DNA of 33,666 nucleotides. It comes from an uncultured Paenibacillaceae bacterium (GTDB taxonomy: Bacteria; Bacillota; Bacilli; Aneurinibacillales; Aneurinibacillaceae). Position numbers and translations under genes: made by a program. The notes under the pieces are model-generated. The model was not told the DNA's origin and ran no database searches. It saw nothing but the letters and a program-made list of their open reading frames with translations. Each line of letters begins with the position of its first letter. The stretch's first letter is position 1. Below are positions 30,649 through 33,666 of the stretch, in pieces. The stretch covers positions 1 through 33,666 of the forward strand of contig CALNBV010000062.1 in NCBI GenBank assembly GCA_937874515.1. Direction: 5' to 3'.

Positions 30649-32073
30649 ATGGGGAAAAAAATTATAATTCTTGATGCAACATTAAGGGAAGGAGAACAAC
30701 AACGGGGTGTACGCTTCTCCGCCCAAGAGAAAATAGTTATTTTAAAACAATTAGAAGAATACGGTGTAGACTTCATTGAAGTGGGCCATCCAGGCATTTC
30801 TTCTGAAGATGAACACATTTGCCGAATGGTCGCACAGGAAGCCAAAAAAACGCAGATTCTTATGCATTCACGAGCTGATGTAGAGGAAGTACATGCAGCA
30901 AAAAGGGCGGGGGCCCATTGGGTTGGCATATGGGCTTCTACCAATCAATATGCCATGGAAACTAAATTTACTGGCCATAATGAAGATTACGTTTTAAATA
31001 AAATAGAAACCTCCATTCAAGAAGCGAAGAAACTTGGAATGAATGTGCGTTTTACAATCGAAGATGCTTCAAGAACCCCTATGGATCGCATTATCACTAC
31101 TGCACAACTGGCATTAAAAGCAGGAGCTGACAGAATTAGTTTAGCAGACACGACAGGAACCCTTGAACCGAAAACTTGCCATAAGTTAGTTAAAGAAGTG
31201 ATTGAAAAACTAAATTGTGAAATTGAAGTCCATCTGCATAATGATTTAGGTCTGGCATTAGCCAATAGTCTGGCTGCAATTGATGGGGGTGCGACCGTTG
31301 TGGATACCTCCATTTTAGGCATTGGCGAAAGAGCGGGTATTACTGATCTTATTCAACTTTCTGTTTTACTTCATCGCTTACAAAATGACCAACGCTTCTC
31401 TTTAGAAAGTATTCCCAAATTGGTTCAATCAATCCATCAATCTACTGGATTCCAGCCCGATGATTTGCGCCCAATCATTGGAAAAAATGCCTTTACCCAT
31501 ACCTGTGCCTATCATGTTAAAGCAGTGCAAAAAAATCCTGAAGCCTATGAAGCCTTTCCCCCAAAATTGGTGGGCAGAAGCCGGGTCATTGAAAATCGCC
31601 CTCCACTTCCAGAGACAGACCGTTTACCCTTTCAATTGAATATTGGGAGACCCTTTCCTAAAGGGGCTTCTGAATTGTTGTATCATCGGGATGGTCCTGG
31701 AATCCGCTGGGTACAGTTAGACGCACGAGTGGACCCTAGAGCCACGTTCTATGTTATTCAACGTTTTATTGGGTTACATGGGATCCCCTTTACTCCGGAA
31801 AACCATGTGGATACCCATGCCCATCACTGTGACAGTGCATTTATTTTTTGGGGGGACCAGCCAGATGGCTCCGGTTTAATATGCCAGGTACGCCTTGGTG
31901 ATGAAGAAAAAATTATCGAAAGCCCTGCTTCTCTTTTTATTCCAGCAGGAATTGACCACTCCTATCATTATGTTTCCGGGAAAGGAACCTATACGAATAT
32001 CGTACTGGCACCGGAATATAATAAAAGCCTGCTTCCAGACATGACTCCTGAAAAAAGTGTGATTCCTTCGTAG
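30649..32073 (+). CDS. Isopropylmalate/homocitrate synthase-like enzyme fused to a C-terminal cupin domain
   Basis: 474 residues. Residues 5-265 are a DRE-TIM metallolyase barrel: LDATLREGEQ (Asp9, Arg13, Glu14), the metal HxH in EVHLHND (His195, His197), and GIGERAG. Residues 266-315 resemble the homocitrate-synthase linker (IIGKNAFTH, NPEAYEAFPPKLVGRSR), but the usual HKAGIH is replaced by HTCAYH. Residues about 335-460 are cupin-like: HAHHCDSAFIFWGD (His390, His392, His393) and IPAGIDHSYHY (His437, His440), enough for a second metal site. No LeuA-type regulatory domain is present. The enzyme should condense acetyl-CoA with a 2-oxo acid, but which one cannot be told. GAGGGGG precedes ATG at 30649. 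No leu or lys pathway genes are nearby. Confidence 0.85.
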   Translation: MGKKIIILDATLREGEQQRGVRFSAQEKIVILKQLEEYGVDFIEVGHPGISSEDEHICRMVAQEAKKTQILMHSRADVEEVHAAKRAGAHWVGIWASTNQYAMETKFTGHNEDYVLNKIETSIQEAKKLGMNVRFTIEDASRTPMDRIITTAQLALKAGADRISLADTTGTLEPKTCHKLVKEVIEKLNCEIEVHLHNDLGLALANSLAAIDGGATVVDTSILGIGERAGITDLIQLSVLLHRLQNDQRFSLESIPKLVQSIHQSTGFQPDDLRPIIGKNAFTHTCAYHVKAVQKNPEAYEAFPPKLVGRSRVIENRPPLPETDRLPFQLNIGRPFPKGASELLYHRDGPGIRWVQLDARVDPRATFYVIQRFIGLHGIPFTPENHVDTHAHHCDSAFIFWGDQPDGSGLICQVRLGDEEKIIESPASLFIPAGIDHSYHYVSGKGTYTNIVLAPEYNKSLLPDMTPEKSVIPS

Positions 32074-32078
32074 AGAAA

Positions 32079-32135
32079 AATTGGCCAACATGGTTATCCC
32101 CCAATAGAAAGGGGTAAAACTATTGAAGGCCAATT
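32079..32135 (+). other. Structured intergenic RNA segment before the CxxC protein
   Basis: Outer perfect 8-bp stem AATTGGCC (32079-32086) with GGCCAATT (32128-32135). Inside, two alternative pairings compete: CCCC/GGGG (32098-32114) and CAATAG/CTATTG (32102-32125). It starts 6 bases after the synthase-cupin stop and lacks a terminal T-run. Confidence 0.5.
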
Positions 32136-32158
32136 CTAAAACGAAGGAGGAAAGGGCA

Positions 32159-32296
32159 TTGTCCTATCAATGTTATTATTGCGATCATGAAGCAGAAAAA
32201 GTGCGCTTTGTCACTTTTTACACAACAGACAGTGAACATGACGAACCCCTTTGTGACACGTGTTACGGAGAATGGTTAGAATCATTAAAAGGATAA
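32159..32296 (+). CDS. 45-residue CxxC zinc-knuckle-like protein
   Basis: TTG start at 32159 behind an excellent GAAGGAGG site; the frame ends TAA at 32296. The product begins MSYQCYYCDHEAEKVRF and contains a second pair, CDTC, then YGEWLESLKG. Four cysteines in two CxxC pairs suggest a treble-clef/zinc-ribbon metal site. I do not recognise the family. It follows the synthase-cupin gene by 85 bases with a structured gap, and ends just before a strong convergent terminator. The strong ribosome site and clean Cys pairs make it likely to be real. Confidence 0.72.
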   Translation: MSYQCYYCDHEAEKVRFVTFYTTDSEHDEPLCDTCYGEWLESLKG

Positions 32297-32311
32297 AAAA
32301 TGCCAATAACT

Positions 32312-32343
32312 AACCCCACAGTTTTCTATGACTGTGGGGGTTT
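32312..32343. terminator. Bidirectional terminator between the CxxC gene and the SASP gene
   Basis: Stem ACCCCACAGT/ACTGTGGGG (one extra G) with an 8-base loop; TTTA on the plus strand, T's from AACTAAC less clear on the minus strand. It lies between convergent genes. Confidence 0.82.
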
Positions 32344-32396
32344 ACATTGTCATATAAGAAAGTATGGCGGTAGCCAAGTTTTTTTAAAAAGCGGAC

Positions 32397-32687
32397 TTAT
32401 TGTTTCCCAGGTGGATTGTCTTTTTCTAACTGCTCTTGTGCCATTTTTATCATTTCCCGAACCATGCTCCCCCCCATTTTCCCACCAATTTTCCCTGCTT
32501 CTGCGGATTTTAGATTGCCATTATCCCCTTCTTTTAATGGGATTCCCATTTCTTCGGCCACTTCATATTTCACCTTGTTTGCCGGAAGATGGGCAACATT
32601 AATCCCTTCCCTAGCCATGACCTTCTTCTTCAATTGATCAAGGGCCTCACCTGCTTCAGGTACAAGGGGCCTTCTTCGTCTAGCCAT
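32397..32687 (-). CDS. Alpha/beta-type small acid-soluble spore protein, long form
   Basis: 96 residues. Core signatures: RRPLVPEAGEALDQLK, KYEVAEEMGIPL (the GPR-cleavage region), and EAGKIGGKMGGSMVREMI (the DNA-binding Gly-Gly helix region). SASPs coat and protect forespore DNA and are degraded at germination. Compared with 60-70-residue SspA-type proteins it carries about 20 extra residues (REGINVAHLPANKV) between the two halves. ATG at 32687 is chosen; the GTG at 32696 overlaps the GGGGGTGA ribosome site. No convincing sigma-G promoter was found in the 67-bp upstream gap. Confidence 0.93.
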   Translation of the reverse strand: MARRRRPLVPEAGEALDQLKKKVMAREGINVAHLPANKVKYEVAEEMGIPLKEGDNGNLKSAEAGKIGGKMGGSMVREMIKMAQEQLEKDNPPGKQ

Positions 32688-32754
32688 TCCGTTCACCCCC
32701 CCCGAATACTTTTCATTAAGTTTTCTCTATTTAAGGGGGAATTATAAATTTCCA

Positions 32755-32991
32755 TTAGTAACCAGGGGCAGGTTGATTAAATCCTTTAATTTGATGCTTA
32801 TGCCCATCGTCCACCGTGGTGTAAACATCATAATAATGAACATGGCCACCACCCTGGCCCTGAATGGCCGGAGAAGTAACAAAAAGGTATTGGTGAACAT
32901 GACCGTCATCTACTGAAGTATAATTCACTGAACCATGGTTATGATTCGGGATAAAACCGGGATACGCCTCATTTTTTCCGATATCAGGCAT
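32755..32991 (-). CDS. YmaF-family His-rich protein
   Basis: 78 residues. Three repeats of the form (D/G)GH-(V/K)-H occur: DDGHVHQY, GGGHVHYY and DDGHKHQI, plus NHNHG near the N-terminus. This is the pattern of the YmaF family; function unknown, though clustered histidines suggest metal binding. ATG at 32991 has AGAGGAGC at 7 bases; the in-frame GTG at 33009 overlaps it. It lies in tandem with the SASP gene, on the same strand, so spore expression is possible but not shown. Identification is by motif only. Confidence 0.75.
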   Translation of the reverse strand: MPDIGKNEAYPGFIPNHNHGSVNYTSVDDGHVHQYLFVTSPAIQGQGGGHVHYYDVYTTVDDGHKHQIKGFNQPAPGY

Positions 32992-33072
32992 AAGAACAGC
33001 TCCTCTCACATCGTTATCTTAACTATATGAAAAGAGCATCATTTGTGTTTTTGGACAAATAAAAAAGCGTAC

Positions 33073-33257
33073 GCACTTTTAAATCAAACCGTGCCTGTGT
33101 TTCGCCGCCGAAGATGTAAGTATGACGCTTAAACCTCCCTACGGGCGCGCCTTCTAAACATCTGGGTAAAAAATAGAGGATGCGCCGAACAGAAAGCTAA
33201 CGCTTGTTACGCTCTGTCCCGGCTCACACAAAGGCAACTTTTTTGATTCAAAAGTGC
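33073..33257. repeat. 185-bp block bounded by 16-bp inverted repeats
   Basis: GCACTTTTAAATCAAA (33073-33088) is repeated inverted at 33242-33257 with one mismatch. The interior is more GC-rich than the surroundings and has further self-complementarity: AGATGT/ACATCT around 33110-33166, and AGC-TAAC/GTTA-GCT around 33205. It may be a MITE-like or palindromic dispersed repeat, or a structured RNA. No target-site duplication is evident. Confidence 0.6.
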
Positions 33258-33270
33258 TATCAGATTTAAA

Positions 33271-33291
33271 AAGGGGTACCGTCGGTACCCC
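33271..33291 (-). terminator. Strong minus-strand terminator GGGGTACC-GAC-GGTACCCC
   Basis: Perfect 8-bp GC-rich stem with a 3-base loop followed on the minus strand by TTTTTAAAT. Confidence 0.82.
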
Positions 33292-33309
33292 CTAAACTTA
33301 AAAATTCCT

Positions 33310-33332
33310 AAAGAAAACTTGGCTTCGCCAAG
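33310..33332 (-). terminator. Terminator-like hairpin
   Basis: CTTGGC-GAA-GCCAAG followed on the minus strand by TTTTCTTT. Confidence 0.65.
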
Positions 33333-33370
33333 CCTTTTAAGGCGCAGGAGAAGCCTTAGTTGCACTTACA

Positions 33371-33401
33371 CGTAAAAGAAAGTTTTATACTTTCTTTTAC
33401 G
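33371..33401. repeat. A/T-rich perfect 13-bp hairpin
   Basis: CGTAAAAGAAAGT (33371-33383) with ACTTTCTTTTACG (33389-33401), loop of 5. No U-tract on the minus strand, so it is not a classic terminator. Confidence 0.7.
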
Positions 33402-33403
33402 GT

Positions 33404-33435
33404 AAATAAAAAAACCCTTGAATCCCAAGGGTTTT
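33404..33435 (-). terminator. Terminator of tRNA-Ala
   Basis: 10-bp stem AAAACCCTTG/CAAGGGTTTT with a 5-base loop (33411-33435), then TTTATTTA on the minus strand. It lies 14 bases after the tRNA. Confidence 0.9.
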
Positions 33436-33449
33436 GAATGACTATATGA

Positions 33450-33525
<76 letters not shown>

Positions 33526-33549
33526 GCAGTTTTATTAAAATCTGCATTT

Positions 33550-33579
33550 ATTTTATCATATTAAAAGTTCGCATTTCAA
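33550..33579 (-). promoter_or_regulatory. Possible promoter of tRNA-Ala within the 16S spacer
   Basis: Minus strand: TTGAAA (33574-33579), 18-base spacer, TAAAAT (33550-33555), or GATAAA at 16 bases. It lies between the 16S end and the tRNA. The nearby CTCAGTTTTCAAGGA resembles common Bacillales 16S spacer sequence. Confidence 0.45.
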
Positions 33580-33634
33580 CATTATTCCTTGAAAACTGAG
33601 CAGTGAAAAAAACTAGAGCGTCCTGAATCTCCAT

Positions 33635-33666
33635 AGAAAGGAGGTGATCCATCCGCACCTTCCGGT
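33635..33666 (-). rRNA. rrs: 16S rRNA, 3' end (gene runs off the right edge)
   Basis: The minus strand reads ACCGGAAGGTGCGG, then ATGGATCACCTCCTTTCT: helix 45 with its GGAA tetraloop and the anti-Shine-Dalgarno CCTCC. Only about 32 bases are visible. The base after GCGG is A, where B. subtilis has C. Confidence 0.95.

Larger units (their letters stand above)
33010..33449. other. 440-bp gene-free, palindrome-dense region between ymaF-like and tRNA-Ala
   Basis: No coding frame with a ribosome site was seen; the 63-codon frame across the tRNA is an artefact. The region holds, from right to left: the tRNA terminator (33404-33435), an A/T hairpin (33371-33401), paired TAAGGC/GCCTTA (33338-33358), CTTGGC/GCCAAG (33318-33332), GGGGTACC/GGTACCCC (33273-33291), and an inverted-repeat-bounded, more GC-rich block (33073-33257). 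Confidence 0.8.

Noticed and set aside
32690..32705. Run of seven or more C's before the SASP gene as a phase-variation or frameshift tract
   Set aside because: It lies upstream of the chosen start and forms the ribosome site region; a length change would not shift the reading frame.

Overview
The window is a stretch of chromosome from an endospore-forming member of the Bacillales (Bacillota), AT-rich, with strong GGAGG-type ribosome binding sites and many TTG/GTG starts. Its backbone follows the Bacillus subtilis block between the csfB region and yabN, mostly on the minus strand. Read in the direction of transcription (right to left) this is gin/csfB, yaaO, tmk, holB, ricT, yabA, trmN6, rsmI, (abrB, opposite strand), T-box-metG, tatD, yabE, rnmV, rsmA, yabG, veg, sspF, ispE, purR, ridA, spoVG, glmU, prs, pth, fin, mfd, a PrsA-like lipoprotein, spoVT, yabM and the start of yabN. 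Against my memory of B. subtilis, ctc (prs-pth) and darA/yaaR (tmk-holB) are missing, and the PrsA-like gene is extra.

Region by region: 1-7,613 holds late-sporulation envelope genes (yabN, yabM, spoVT) and the repair translocase mfd. 7,700-11,560 holds fin, pth, prs, glmU and spoVG. 11,556-16,820 holds ridA, purR, ispE, sspF, veg, yabG, rsmA and rnmV. 16,950-21,530 holds yabE, tatD, the T-box-controlled metG and divergent abrB. 21,560-27,820 holds the replication and RNA-modification operon (rsmI to tmk), yaaO and gin. From 27,844 rightward the content is accessory: a degenerate UDP-glucose-dehydrogenase-like protein, two tandem polysaccharide deacetylases, an isopropylmalate/homocitrate-synthase-like enzyme fused to a cupin, a 45-residue CxxC protein, an alpha/beta SASP and a YmaF-like His-rich protein. 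The right edge carries a palindrome-rich intergenic region, tRNA-Ala(GGC) and the 3' end of a 16S rRNA gene on the minus strand.

The sporulation wiring can be read directly from promoters. There are sigma-F promoters at gin and fin, a sigma-H promoter at spoVG, sigma-G elements at spoVT and sspF, a sigma-K promoter at yabG, and Spo0A boxes at abrB. The most interesting regulatory observations are five Spo0A-box-like repeats at an exact 10-bp period in the abrB leader, and a sigma-K promoter nested inside a terminator hairpin whose 3' arm is the yabG Shine-Dalgarno sequence. The most interesting proteins are the UDP-glucose-dehydrogenase-like pseudoenzyme next to gin and the synthase-cupin fusion. 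No CRISPR array, prophage, transposase or recognisable defence system was seen.
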